Source: Monocercomonoides exilis
Taxonomy: Eukaryota > Preaxostyla > Oxymonadida > Polymastigidae
Direction: 5' to 3'
NCBI GenBank assembly: GCA_001643675.2
Contig: LSRY02000016.1
Span: 434,001-498,000, forward strand
DNA length: 64,000 bases
Shown: piece after piece, positions 52,595-62,600 of the stretch
Position numbering within the stretch: the first letter of the stretch is position 1
How the letters are laid out: each line of letters starts with the position of its first letter
The notes under the pieces: generated by a model
Databases searched by the model: none
What the model saw: only the letters and a program-made list of their open reading frames with translations
Told to the model about the DNA's origin: nothing
Position numbers and translations under genes: made by a program

Positions 52595-53926
52595 TGTGAT
52601 ATTGATTTTTTCTCGCGTAAGCGTTGATTCAGAGGAAGGGATGTAATTCAGTCATTTCCAAAGGTTTGAATTTTGAATTGTCATCCAGATTAATAATGTT
52701 TTGTTATTTCTTTACGATAAACAACTTATATAGGATGATCCCAAGAAACCATTCCACTTGACAGCATTCATGGGATATATGGCTGGCTGCATGCACGTTA
52801 TCCGTGAAACAGACGGAGCACGTGCAAATCGTCACGAAGTTTGTGAAAATTGACAATTTTGGAATGATAGCCAATGGTTGTGTGCAGTATGGTGGGATGA
52901 ATTGAGACTCCACGTGGTCTGCGCTCATTGACAACACTCTGGGCCAAATCCTTGGACGTCAGCGTTAAAAGAAAGTTCTACAAGAAATGGTACAAGTCAA
53001 AGAAGCTCGCCTTCACCAAATACTCTGGCAAATTTGATGCCAACTACAAGAAACAATTGGAACGTATTGTGAAGCACTGCACCGTTCTGCGTATCTTGGC
53101 CCACACTCAAATGAAAATGGTCAACATTGGACAAAAGAAAGCTCATTTGATGAAGATCCAAGTGAACGGTGGAGCCATGGCTGCAAAAGTTCACTTTGCT
53201 TATCAATTGTTCGAAAAGCAAGTGCGTGTCAGCACTGTGTTCAGCGAAGACGAGATGGTCGATCTGATCGGTATCTTTCGTGGTCACGGAACTCAGGGTG
53301 TTGTTGCTCGTTTGTGTGTTCGTAAGCTTCAAAGAAAATCCCATTGTCTGCGCAGGAAGGTTGCTTGCATTGGTGCATGGCATCCATCGCGTGTGTTGCG
53401 CACAGTGGACCGTACGGGTCAGCACGGGTTCTTCCACAGAACTGAAGTGAACAGGAAGATCTATCGTATTGGGCGTGCTGGAGATAGAAAATCAGCTACC
53501 ACCGATTCAGATCTGACAGAGAAAGGAATCACACCTCTTGGTGGTTTCCCACACTACGGAAAAGTTACAAATGATTGGCTGATGATCAAGGGAGGTGTTG
53601 TTGGTACCAAAAAGAGAGTCATCACAATCAGAAAATCAATTCGCCCAGAACGCGAGAGAAGACCAACTTATCTTGAGTTCATCGATGCATCTTCCAAATT
53701 TAGACATGATCACTTCCAGATGCACGCTTTTAAAGCAGCTCAATATGTTGCCTCAAAGAAGGGAGAGACAACAAATAATATTTTAATGTTTCAATTGTTT
53801 ACCTTTGTGAAGTTGCACAAATTTAAAAGAATGAACGAAAATATTTTAATTTTTAGCGAGGAGTTAATATATATATATAAGTTTGTTTGCTTGTTTGTGA
53901 ATGAGCATTCTTTTATTCAAACATAA
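52595..53926 (+). pseudogene. RPL3: Ribosomal protein uL3 copy with broken 5' half
   Basis: Homologous to 60S protein uL3 over almost its whole length. A first exon (about 52604-52663) gives FFSRKR, then TGA (52625-52627), then FRGRDVIQSFPK. A 70-bp intron (52664-52733) is retained. Exon 2 gives [20 protein letters not shown] and HVIRETDG. One base is missing near 52850, and in the restored frame TGA-TAG (52865-52870) and TGA (52898-52900) replace the expected residues before ETPRGLR. From 52928 the frame is open for 332 codons with conserved uL3 blocks (AHTQMKMV, KKAHLMKIQVNGG, ACIGAWHPSR, HRTEVNRKIY, VVGTKKRVITIRKS). The homology fades after ASSKFRHDHFQMHA and the tail is unrelated. The retained intron argues against a retrocopy. 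It looks like a decaying duplicate. Confidence 0.82.
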
Positions 53927-54193
53927 CTTTTATTATGAAGTAGCTCATCAGCATTCAAAATTAAAATAACTATAGCTGGCAAGTTGATATTATATCGGAC
54001 ACGACAAAATGACTATTTTTGTTGTTGTCTTGATTCGTTATGGCATTTCATTTACATTTTTGTTTAAAAAAATTACACTTAAAATATAGTGCATATTTAT
54101 TGCATTTATGAAAAAAAACAACAATTTGTTCCAAACTTTTTCTGCAATAACCTCAAAATCAGTCTTCCTTAACAACGGTAAATAATGCAAATA
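53927..54193. other. Spacer with a dispersed repeat fragment
   Basis: Holds a stretch at about 54100-54142 (ending in TTGTTCCAAACTTTTT) that is the reverse complement of the inner hairpin arm of the 26.7-28.0 kb fold-back element. A TA just before 54194 borders the next element. Confidence 0.6.
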
Positions 54194-55203
54194 GGGTTAT
54201 AATTTTATCTTGACCTTTTTTCTTTATCTTGACCTTTTTCATTTTTGTTATGCTTTCAGCTATACACAAGCCTGCGATAAATAAAAAATAACCTGAAATG
54301 TTTGAAATGTTTTAATTTCCTTATTCTATATTTTTTTTTCAATATTTCTTGTTTTATAAAAAGATCGAGGATTATAATAATTTTTTGTTTTGATCATTGG
54401 CTTGCTGCTTTTCCAGCAGATATTTTTTATCAGAAGTTTTAAGTTTTCATATCATAATACATCGTTTATTTTTTATATGATTTAGTTGTTTTAAACTTTC
54501 TCAACTTGTTTTTTTATCATTTTTTCTCATTTCACACATATATTCAAAAAACACGATTTTAAGGACAAATATGAATTTGTTTTGAAATTTATTGAAATGA
54601 TAAATAAACATTATTAAAATAAAACGATTCTTGTATGTTTAAATGATTATTTGTTTGTATATGTTTGGTAATTGAAATAACAAAAAAATCATATGTACTT
54701 GCTTTTTTGTTAATATTCTTGAAAAGTTCCTTTTCATTTCAAAACTTAATACAAATAAACGATAATTAAGACTTTGTGTATTTTTTTCATTTAAATGAAA
54801 TTTGACACAAACACTTGTTTATTAAAAAAATCGTGTTTTAAGCAAAAACAGTGAAATGAGAAAAAAAGGTCAAAAATTAAATTGAAAATGTTAAAAACAA
54901 GTTAAAATAATAAAATAGGAATGTGAAATTATGATGCTGTAGATAAAAACGTTCGGTATGAAATATTCGCTTCACGGCCAGCAAGTCTTTGATCTGGGTC
55001 CTAAAATTATAAAAAATTTAAATAATTTTTTGAATAGAAAAATTTCAAAATTTTTTTCAACAGAATTCTGAAAAACAAAAATATCAAGAAGTCTATTAAT
55101 TTTGTTTTTGTTTTTCGCCTTTTAACAAATCAAAAAAGCAAAAATAAGTTTCAAAAAAATAGGGTTGAGATAAAAAATTGAGGTCAAGATAAAATATGCA
55201 CCC
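54194..55203. mobile_element. 1,010-bp fold-back MITE with TA target duplication
   Basis: Ends are GGGTTATAATTTTATCTTGA at 54194 and the complement of GGGTGCATATTTTATCTTGA ending at 55203, flanked by TA on both sides (54192-54193 and 55204-55205). Internally the halves are imperfectly complementary: CTCATTTCAC and AACACGATTTT blocks occur on both arms. The TIR carries ATCTTGACCT-T-rich-CTTTAT, shared with the ends of the pogo-like element at 57.5-60.2 kb. No coding capacity. Confidence 0.78.
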
Positions 55204-55359
55204 TAATTATTAATTAATTAGAAATAAATTAGAAAATAAAGTTTGATTCAATATTCATTCAATGAAAAATTTCAATTCCATATGGAGTGAATACGACGAA
55301 CTTTCAAGCCATTTTTGCTCAATTCAAAAAATCTTTGTTTCACTCATTATTTTATTAAG

Positions 55360-56025
55360 CTCTCTCTCGCTCCGTGCGTATGAGAAAACCCTGTAAATGG
55401 GACTGCATTCCTTCAATTGTATTTGTCCAAGCACCATTGCGTGGATATTCATATTGCCTTTTGTGGCACACTGTCTTTTGAATGTCACCAATTATCCCAA
55501 AGTGGAATAAGCCTTCAACTCGTCATTCATTTCAGTTGCTCCAAAAAGAGTGTGAGATTTGATACGAGAAATGAGAGTGAAAAAAGAAAGATATGAAACA
55601 ATAATAATGAATTGACTTTCTTATTTCTGAAATACCGTCCGTTCTTTTTTTCACAAAAAATCCAAATTTTCTTTATCTTCTCACTCTCGAATAATTTCTC
55701 CATTCCCACGTTCAATTCTCGATCTCCTCTATCTTTCCTAACCCACTTAACACAGTTGGATTCAGGTTTTTTAAGATCCACACAGGCACATCTCAATACG
55801 CTGCTCCAATAACCCACAACAGCATTATGAACTCCTATCAAAATTTTAATATGCTTTGAAGAAACTCCTTTCAACAATAGAAATTTGATCAATCAAAACT
55901 TTCCCACTTCAAATTTCGAATTTGCCAATGTTGAATTTTTGAACATTGATCTTTTTGTTCCACTTTTTCTACAGGTCCAATAGTGACAATTCTCACCCTC
56001 AGTTTTCGGTTTCAACTCTTTTCCG
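55360..56025 (-). pseudogene. Merlin/IS1016-like (ISXO2-type DDE) transposase relic
   Basis: Reading the minus strand from about 56025: CHYWTCRKSGTKRSMFKNST, then one stop, then LIKFLLLKGVSSKHIKILIG, NAVVGYWSSVLRCACV. Further on come MNDELKAYSTLG and, after a frame change, RQYEYPRNGAWTNTIEGM. The order W-x-C-x2-S...S, helix-turn-helix-like block, D-x-x-KAYS (a catalytic Asp position) and TNTIEG matches ISXO2/Merlin transposases. At least one stop and one frameshift break it. Terminal repeats were not found. Confidence 0.65.
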
Positions 56026-56417
56026 GGAATACCACACTACGGATGTTTTTCTGTCAGAACCATGTTGAAAAATCATTCCCAAGATCGATCTTCGTTGATA
56101 AATGTGGTTTTCTTTTCAAAGACTGAATATTTTTTTATCATAGGATCTGCCATTTTCCTTTAATGTTTTTTGATCAACCCTTTTTTTTAAATAATTCTCC
56201 CCTTTTATTTTCTCCGATGAATTTTTCTTGTTTCCATGCTATGAATGGTTCAATTAATTTGATGAAAAGTAAACGACGGACAAAAATCAAAAATTTACTC
56301 ACAAAAAATCAAAAACCGGAAACATTAACATCGAGTTTTGAACAATTTATTATCAAAATATTCGATAATGACAATAAGGTATATGACTGAATAAATAAAA
56401 AAATCGAAAATATATAA

Positions 56418-56678
56418 TATGGGTGATAATTTTTGAAATCAAATTTTTTTTTCAAAATTTTCGGTTCAAAAATTTATTTTTAATGTTAACCAATGAACAT
56501 TGAATTGTTAAAAGGCTTATTGAAAACAATTTTTTCTTTGATTAGGTAAAAGTATTTGTTTTCGAAACAGATGTGATAATTTTAGCATTTGATCACAAAT
56601 TTTCTTCTAAAAAACTTTTAATCAATGAAAAATCTACACCCCGAAAAAAGATATGATTTCAAAAATAATCACACATAT
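56418..56678. mobile_element. About 261-bp MITE, copy 2 of the 28.2-kb family
   Basis: Left end TATGGGTGATAATTTTTGAA and right end complementary to ATATGTGTGATTATTTTTGA form TIRs matching copy 1. The subterminal TTTTCGGTTCAAAAATTT is shared with copy 1 in the same position. Length is similar (261 and 267 bp). Confidence 0.7.
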
Positions 56679-57517
56679 TCAAATCAATTTTAGGTTATAT
56701 TTTGTTTTTTCTGAAAAATCACAGCAAAGACTCATTTTTCAACATTTAAACATTTTTCAAAAAATTTAACAAAGATATTTGGGCTTTAAGAAATTCATTA
56801 ATGAAATTTTGAATTTCATAATTATTTGACAAAGAAAATCGATAATTCATTGAAAAAGCATCAGCAGCGACATTAAAAGCGATTAGTAATGTTAATATCT
56901 TCGTAATCAAAACTTCTTTCGGAGTGTTGATTCTTTAAAGGTCGAACTTCTATGGAGAGAAATCATTCATAAAATGAAAAAATCACAATAATTTCAAAAA
57001 ATAGTTATATTTTGATTATTTTCATTTAATATTTATCATTGAAAGAATAGAAAACTTTTCAGTTATTGTTAATTAATACTCAAAGTTAATTTTCAATTGG
57101 AAACTTTTGATAAAGCGAAATTGGATTCAAAAATAACCACACATAAATATTTGGTCCTGTGATAATTTCGTTTTTATATTGAATGAAAAAATGGTGTAAA
57201 TATGTTCTTACACAGAAAAATGTGATAATGAACCTATTTGATAGTATTCCATGTGATTATTTCCGGTTTTGCTGAATAATCAGCATCGGTAGGGACACAT
57301 GCCTGAATGAAAAAACAATTTTAATATTTTTTTCATTCATTTTCCATCGCAAAAATCACATTTTTAATTTCAATGGATTGCTTTTTAAAAGAAAATATGA
57401 ATTTTAAATCAGACTTGTCAAAAATGTTATAGAAATAGTCTGAATAACATAATAGCACTAAAAGATTGTTATTGATGTTGAAAGAATTTTTTTTTGTGAA
57501 GAACTTCAGGAAAAATC
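56679..57517. other. Non-coding, AT-rich, with stray MITE end
   Basis: No gene recognised. Near 57127-57150 is a further right-end-like sequence of the 0.26-kb MITE family (ATTCAAAAATAACCACACAT), without a clear partner. Confidence 0.5.
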
Positions 57518-58124
57518 GGGTCATAGTTTATCTTGACTTTTTTTTATAAAGACCGTTTTTTTATTAATCATTAACTTTCCCAACAATTTCAAATAGAAAA
57601 ATTATTTTTTTGTTTATATGGGGAAAAGTGTGGACTTTCAAGCTTTTTTTGCACAAAGCTTGAAAAAATTGTTTTTCTTATTTCATTAAAAAACTTTATC
57701 AGATTTCAATATGAATTGGATTTTCATATCTGTATTCAAACATCATTGATAAAATAACATAATGTTTTGTGACCTCATATGTAATTCAAAAAATTAACCC
57801 ATTTATATCAATTTTTTTGATCACAAAAAGTTAGCCAAAGATGCATGTTTTTTCTATGAAAATGTCCAAAGTCAAATATTTAACCCCATATATGAATTCA
57901 ATAGACAAAAAAACACATTTTGAAGCAAACCCAATTTCGCATAGGGGTGAGATGCAGGGTGGTTTAGCCCCTTCATTGAACTTCTGTGTGTGGAATTGGA
58001 GGGTTGCATGTGGAATAAAACCTTCAGTTTGTTAAAAATGTTATTTTTTGATTTTTTTTTTTCTTCATTTCATTTCAATTTTCAAAATAAAAAATTATAA
58101 CGATCTTAAAAATATTATTAATAA

Positions 58125-59717
58125 ATGAAAATATCAACAGAAATAAAATTAAAAGATGGTAAGAAAAAACTGCAGCGCGCGATGTCTTCGTGTAAGTACA
58201 GGAAGTATCACAGTCGGCTGGAGCGAATGGCTCACATCGTTGTTGATGGAGTTGTTCGCTTGACGGATGCAATTTATTCAAAGGAATTCAGCCGCACAGG
58301 TATCAAAAATGCTGTGAGAGCTCTCAGAAAAGGAAGGCTGGTTGGAAAAATTGGCAGACCTGCAGCAGTTGTTGGCGAAAAGGAACAAAGAGTTTTGGAT
58401 ATTATTTGCATTGAAGCAAAGTCTGGAACATGTTTTACTTAGAAAAAAACAAGAGAATTGGTTTGTTTTATTTTTATTTATATGTTTTAATCATTTGCTT
58501 TTCAGATAGAAAATGTTATAAACGACAACGATGATGAAGACGCACCATTTACTGAAGTTTCAATGTCTGCAACTTACGGCTTTGTCAAGCGTCATCCGGA
58601 GCTGAAGACTGGAACGCCGAAGAATTTGGACATCAACAGACTGGCTGTTTCGTGCAAAAGTGTTTTTAAACACTTGTATTAAACGCTCGACGAGCTTCAT
58701 GAAAAAAACAATTACAATCTAGCTTTTATTATAAATATCGACGAATCTTCAATTCGCGTTCCCACAGACTCAAAACAGCTTGTTGTGCATTCTACAAATA
58801 CGAAAGCAGGTTTTTCGAAGGAACCACCAAGAATGATTAATTCTCCATTCGTGGCAGCTGTGGCAGCAGATGGATATGCCTTTCCTTCTGTTATTCTATG
58901 GCCAAGTGTAAATTTCCCAGAGGAACAGAATAGCCTTTAATCTCCAACGTTGGAAATATGGGCAAATGGAAGCGGCTGGATGGATAACGAGTGATTTAAA
59001 AGGGATGCTCTCACCATTCTTCTTCCTTCTGTTATCGAAAGAAGAAAGCGCATGTCACTTGAAAACGAGCACATTCTTCTCCTTCTTGACTCGCATGCAT
59101 CTCGCGCAGATCCATCGATCTGGCGAGAATTCCAAAAACAACAAGTCGACGTTTTAACCTTCGTGCCACACAGCACACACCTCTGTCAACCACTGGACAG
59201 AGGAGTGTTTGCTGTGTTCAAATCTGAACTGACAAACAGATTTGAGGCTCCCTCTTCTTCTTCATCTTCCTCCAAACGAGCAGCAATTTCAGACGTTCTG
59301 CCTCAAGCCATCCACATAGGATTATCACCTTCAGTTATTCAAAAGGCTTTTGCTTGCAGTGGTGTTCTTCACAACTCTTCTGGGCCAGTTCTTTTGAAAC
59401 TGCCCGAATCTTCAATTTACCCTTTTCCATCCCGAAGAAATAGATTCAACTTTTATGGAAAAGTGATTACCGACGAAAATCTTTTTGAGAAATGGGAAAA
59501 TCATTTGAAAACGAATATTGAAAGGAAAAATGAAATGGATGAAAAGGAGAAAGATGAAGTGAAGACTGTTGTGGATGAAAAGAAAAAAATTAAAAGAAAA
59601 TTCCAACTTGTTAAAAACGATGATTCTGATGATGAAAAGAAAGATCATTCATTAAATCGAGGTGAAGGAAAAAGGATAGTTATCAGAAGAATTAATTCTG
59701 ATTTTGTTTTCTTTTAA
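58125..59717 (+). pseudogene. DDE_1 (pogo/Tigger-like) transposase, broken
   Basis: The N-terminal part (58125-58432, MKISTEIKLKDGKKKLQRAM ... GIKNAVRALRKGRLVGKIGR) is a basic helix-turn-helix-like DNA-binding region. A GTTTTA...TTTCAG intron of about 70 bp may follow. The catalytic core then reads FVKRHPELKTGTPKNLDINR, NIDES (first Asp), ILLLLDSHASR (second Asp) and HLCQPLDRGVFAVFK (third Asp), giving a D-D35-D spacing. In-frame stops break it at three places: after SVFKHLY (TAA), after EEQNSL (TAA) and after GWMDNE (TGA). The last 220 codons, from MSLENEHI to 59717, are open. An eight-Ser run interrupts the C-terminal domain. It is presumably inactive. Confidence 0.8.
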
Positions 59718-59788
59718 TAATGTTGTATTTTGAACTTTTTACACTTCATTTTTTTTAAGTCAGAATAAAGAAAAAGGGTCAAGATTTA

Positions 59789-60148
59789 GGGTGGTCCTAA
59801 ATATTTTGATAAAATTATTGAATATGGTGCAAAAAATAACATGAATAAAATTTTTTCATTAAAATAATTACCATTATGAGTCGTTATTAATTGCAATCGT
59901 CTTGTTCATCAATCAAATTCTTGAAGAATCATATCTGTTGAAAATTTTTTGAAAAATATTCGTATTCAATGAATGAATTGTTCGGTTATTCGGAAGCTCC
60001 AAACTGCGACAAATTGAAGCTTATCATTCATTTGATCATCCTTCAAACTGACAAATGTGAAATGAATTCAGTTATATCGATATTTTTTTGATAATTCATT
60101 TTCAATTTCCCATTTTTAATAATTTTAACAAAATATTTAGGACCACCC
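59789..60148. mobile_element. 360-bp MITE nested in the right TIR of the pogo-like element
   Basis: Near-perfect terminal inverted repeats of about 30 bp begin GGGTGGTCCTAAATATTTTG on the left; on the right the same 20 bases appear as the complement ending at 60148. They continue with AAAATTATT after one mismatch. TA flanks both ends (59787-59788 and 60149-60150), the Tc1/mariner-pogo target signature. No coding sequence. Confidence 0.88.
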
Positions 60149-60164
60149 TATAAAATGATAACCC

Positions 60165-60608
60165 AATATCCAAATTATTATAAATAGAAAAATTGTTTTA
60201 ATAGACTGTGCAAATTCGCATCGCATAATTATAATCAAACATAGCAACATTAACTTGTGCAAAATAAGAAGTGATAAGATCTGGTTTTGACCTTTCTCTC
60301 GTTTCTCAATCAACAAAACAGTGAAAACTGTTATTTAAAGGAAAAATTGATGGAAAGGGAAGAGTGAAAGAGATGTTCTCAAGAGAAGATCTAGAAGTGT
60401 TTGCAGGAGAAATGTGAATTGAAAGTCTTTGAGGAAAGATTTTTATTTGTCATCAAAGCAAAACAATTGGATTGAGTTCTGAAACTTTTTCAGATAATAT
60501 TTTTTGGAAAATCCGAATTAATGAAGGAATTAGTTCTTTCTGATTGAAAAATTCGAAATGGAGAGGAAGAAACACAATAGTGAAAATTTTAAAAACAAAG
60601 GAAATATT
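60165..60608. other. Non-coding flank, possibly 5' remnant of the second transposase relic
   Basis: No intact gene. Since the transposase relic resumes right after the fold-back element at 61.6 kb, this stretch should contain its 5' half if present, but I cannot align it convincingly. Confidence 0.4.
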
Positions 60609-60610
60609 TA

Positions 60611-61618
60611 GGGTCATCTTTTTAATGGGACTTTTTCCCTTATTGGCACTTTTTTTGTTTTTGACTGCCAACTTTCAACAAACGTTGATTGGCTTTCAGT
60701 ACTTCAAAAAACCTTTTTTACAAGTTTAACGCAATTTATTTACAGTTTGTTTTTTAATTTTTGCTTATTACACATTGAGAAATTACGTTTTTTTGTTAAA
60801 TTTGAAAGGACTTTTACCAGCCAACTAGGCAACGTCCAAGAAATTGGATACATGTTTTGAATAGCAAATACTATTATCTAACTACTTTTAAATTCTTTTT
60901 TTTCATAAACACTTTTTTCTTGTTTTTTTCACATTTCATTTTTTTAACAACATTCTTACATAAAACCAATTATTTCTTTGTTAATATAATGAAATGATAA
61001 AAATTAAAATATGATATGAAAATCAAATACATTATTAATGATGTGTTTTAAAAGTTGTTTATAAAAATTTTCTAATTGTCAAGAAATTATCAAAACAATA
61101 AAAGTTTGATCATAGATTAAAAGCAGTTGGTACCATTTGGCTGTTCAAGATAAGTAGTTAAAAACAATGTTTTATATTTTCAACACATCATTTATAATAC
61201 ATATATTCTTCAAAACACATTTTTATTTTTATCATTTCATTATATTAACAAAGAAATAATCGGTTTTATGTAAGAATGTTGATGAAAATTTGAAATGCAA
61301 AAAAAACAAGAAAAAAATGTTTGTGAAAAAAAAGATTTTAAAGATTAATAGTTCGAAGCAAATGCAATAAAAAACATGTCCCCAATTTCTTGGGCGATTC
61401 CCAGTTGGCTAGAAAAAGTCCTTTTAAATTTAACAAAAAAACGAAATTTCTCGATGTGTAAAAAACGAAAATAAAAATAAAAACAGGAAATAAATAGAAT
61501 TAATTTTGTTAAAAAGGATTTTTAAAATGCTGAAAACTACTTCTCATTTCTCGACATTTAGCAAGCAAAAACAAAAAAAGTGCCAATAAGGGAAAAAGTC
61601 CCATTAAAAAGTTGACCC
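60611..61618. mobile_element. 1,008-bp near-palindromic fold-back element
   Basis: Starts GGGTCATCTTTTTAATGGGA and ends with the complement of GGGTCAACTTTTTAATGGGA, flanked by TA on both sides (60609-60610, 61619-61620). Arms pair over most of their length: the outer block includes CTTTTTCCCTTATTGGCAC. A middle block includes TTTGTTAAATTTGAAAGGAC (60799) against its complement near 61425. An inner block includes TTATTTCTTTGTTAATATAA (60970) against 61247. Only about 150 bp at the centre seem unpaired. No coding capacity. It would extrude as a large hairpin. Confidence 0.88.
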
Positions 61619-61620
61619 TA

Positions 61621-62600
61621 TGGAGTTGCAGAATCCAGAACACATACCAACAACTCCTCACAACGTTGACATTCGACGTTTGTTATGATCCAACAAGAAT
61701 TCTCTTCAGCAATTCCACTTTTTTCTTCAATCACTTCATGACTTTTACAAGAACTCATCTTCTCATGTCTTCAACATTGATGAATTTTTTTTTTTTAACT
61801 TCTTCATCCTCACAAATATTTTTATCAGTTCACCATTCGTATGTGACAATCGGATGCTCCAAAGCATGGGTCAACATTCTTTTCGAAACACCTGTGGATG
61901 CAGCAGCTGCTGTTGGCTATTCCTGGACAATCCCGACTTTCTGACTATGTGAAATATCACCATCGAAATTAAGAATCTTGCTCAGATCACGGCTTTGCAC
62001 GTGTGGAGATTGTGATGGACGGATTACAGAGGCATTATTTGAGGTAAAAGAAAAAAAAAAGATTTTTTTCCAGGAATTGTCCAAAAGTTAAAATAGGCAC
62101 GACACGAATAAAGCGAGATATTGACTTCAAAAAATCAACGTTTGATAAGACAACGACCACATTTGAGGAAAAAATATACCGATATAACTATTTTCATAAC
62201 CACTTTTATTCCCCCTAAGAACTCATCATTCAACACCACATGACTCTGAGGTTTTTTATTCCTTTTTTTAAAAAAAAAGAGATGCTTAAGTTCATTGAAA
62301 ACTGTTCTATTTTCTTCTTTCGTTTTCCTTCGACGAAAAGCAATAGTCGATGCCCTTCCACATGTTTTTCAAACTGTAATGAATCTTTCGATGATTCATT
62401 CTACATTTTAAAAATGTATCATGCTGCCTGGACAGTTTAATTCGGTGTTGCAAGAAACTTGGTGCACCTTCAGTGCGAAAATAGAGCTATAATGTTTTAT
62501 CTCCCATGGAAAAACATTTCTAGCCATTGTTTGGAAGAGAAGAAAGAAAACCAAAAGATGAAAGAAGTGAAAAGAAAAGATGATTACGATGAAGAAATAA
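61621..62600 (+). pseudogene. Second relic of the same pogo/Tigger-like transposase family
   Basis: Immediately after the fold-back element the plus strand reads, with stops and frame changes, ELQNPEHIPTTPHNVDIRRL, then SLHDFYKNSSSHVFNIDE. This aligns with PELKTGTPKNLDINRL ... LDELHEKNNYNLAFIINIDE of the copy at 58.1-59.7 kb. Further on, 62336-62415 reads KAIVDALPHVFQTVMNLSMI, matching KRAAISDVLPQAIHIGLSPS. The catalytic middle is highly eroded. The 3' part ends in a Lys/Glu-rich stretch like the C-terminus of the other copy. Confidence 0.65.

Larger units (their letters stand above)
57518..60164. mobile_element. Pogo/Tigger-like DNA transposon, degenerate, with nested MITE
   Basis: Left end GGGTCATAGTTTATCTTGAC at 57518. 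The right end, read inward from 60164, is GGGTTATCATTTTA, interrupted by the 360-bp MITE, then AATCTTGACC followed by CTTTTTCTTTAT. Without the insertion and its duplicated TA the element is about 2.29 kb, a normal size for the group. It encloses the broken DDE_1 transposase. The left and right TIRs have drifted and flanking TA pairs are not preserved, so it is an old copy. Confidence 0.7.

Noticed and set aside
52604-52930. Stop-codon reassignment or programmed frameshifting to explain the uL3 copy.
   Set aside because: TGA and TAG terminate intact genes in this window (flippase, kinase, CSTF1, INO1), and the disablements need several stops plus a frame change without slippery sequence.
55527-55892. 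Independent 121-residue minus-strand gene.
   Set aside because: It is the middle of the Merlin-like transposase relic; flanking motifs continue in other frames.
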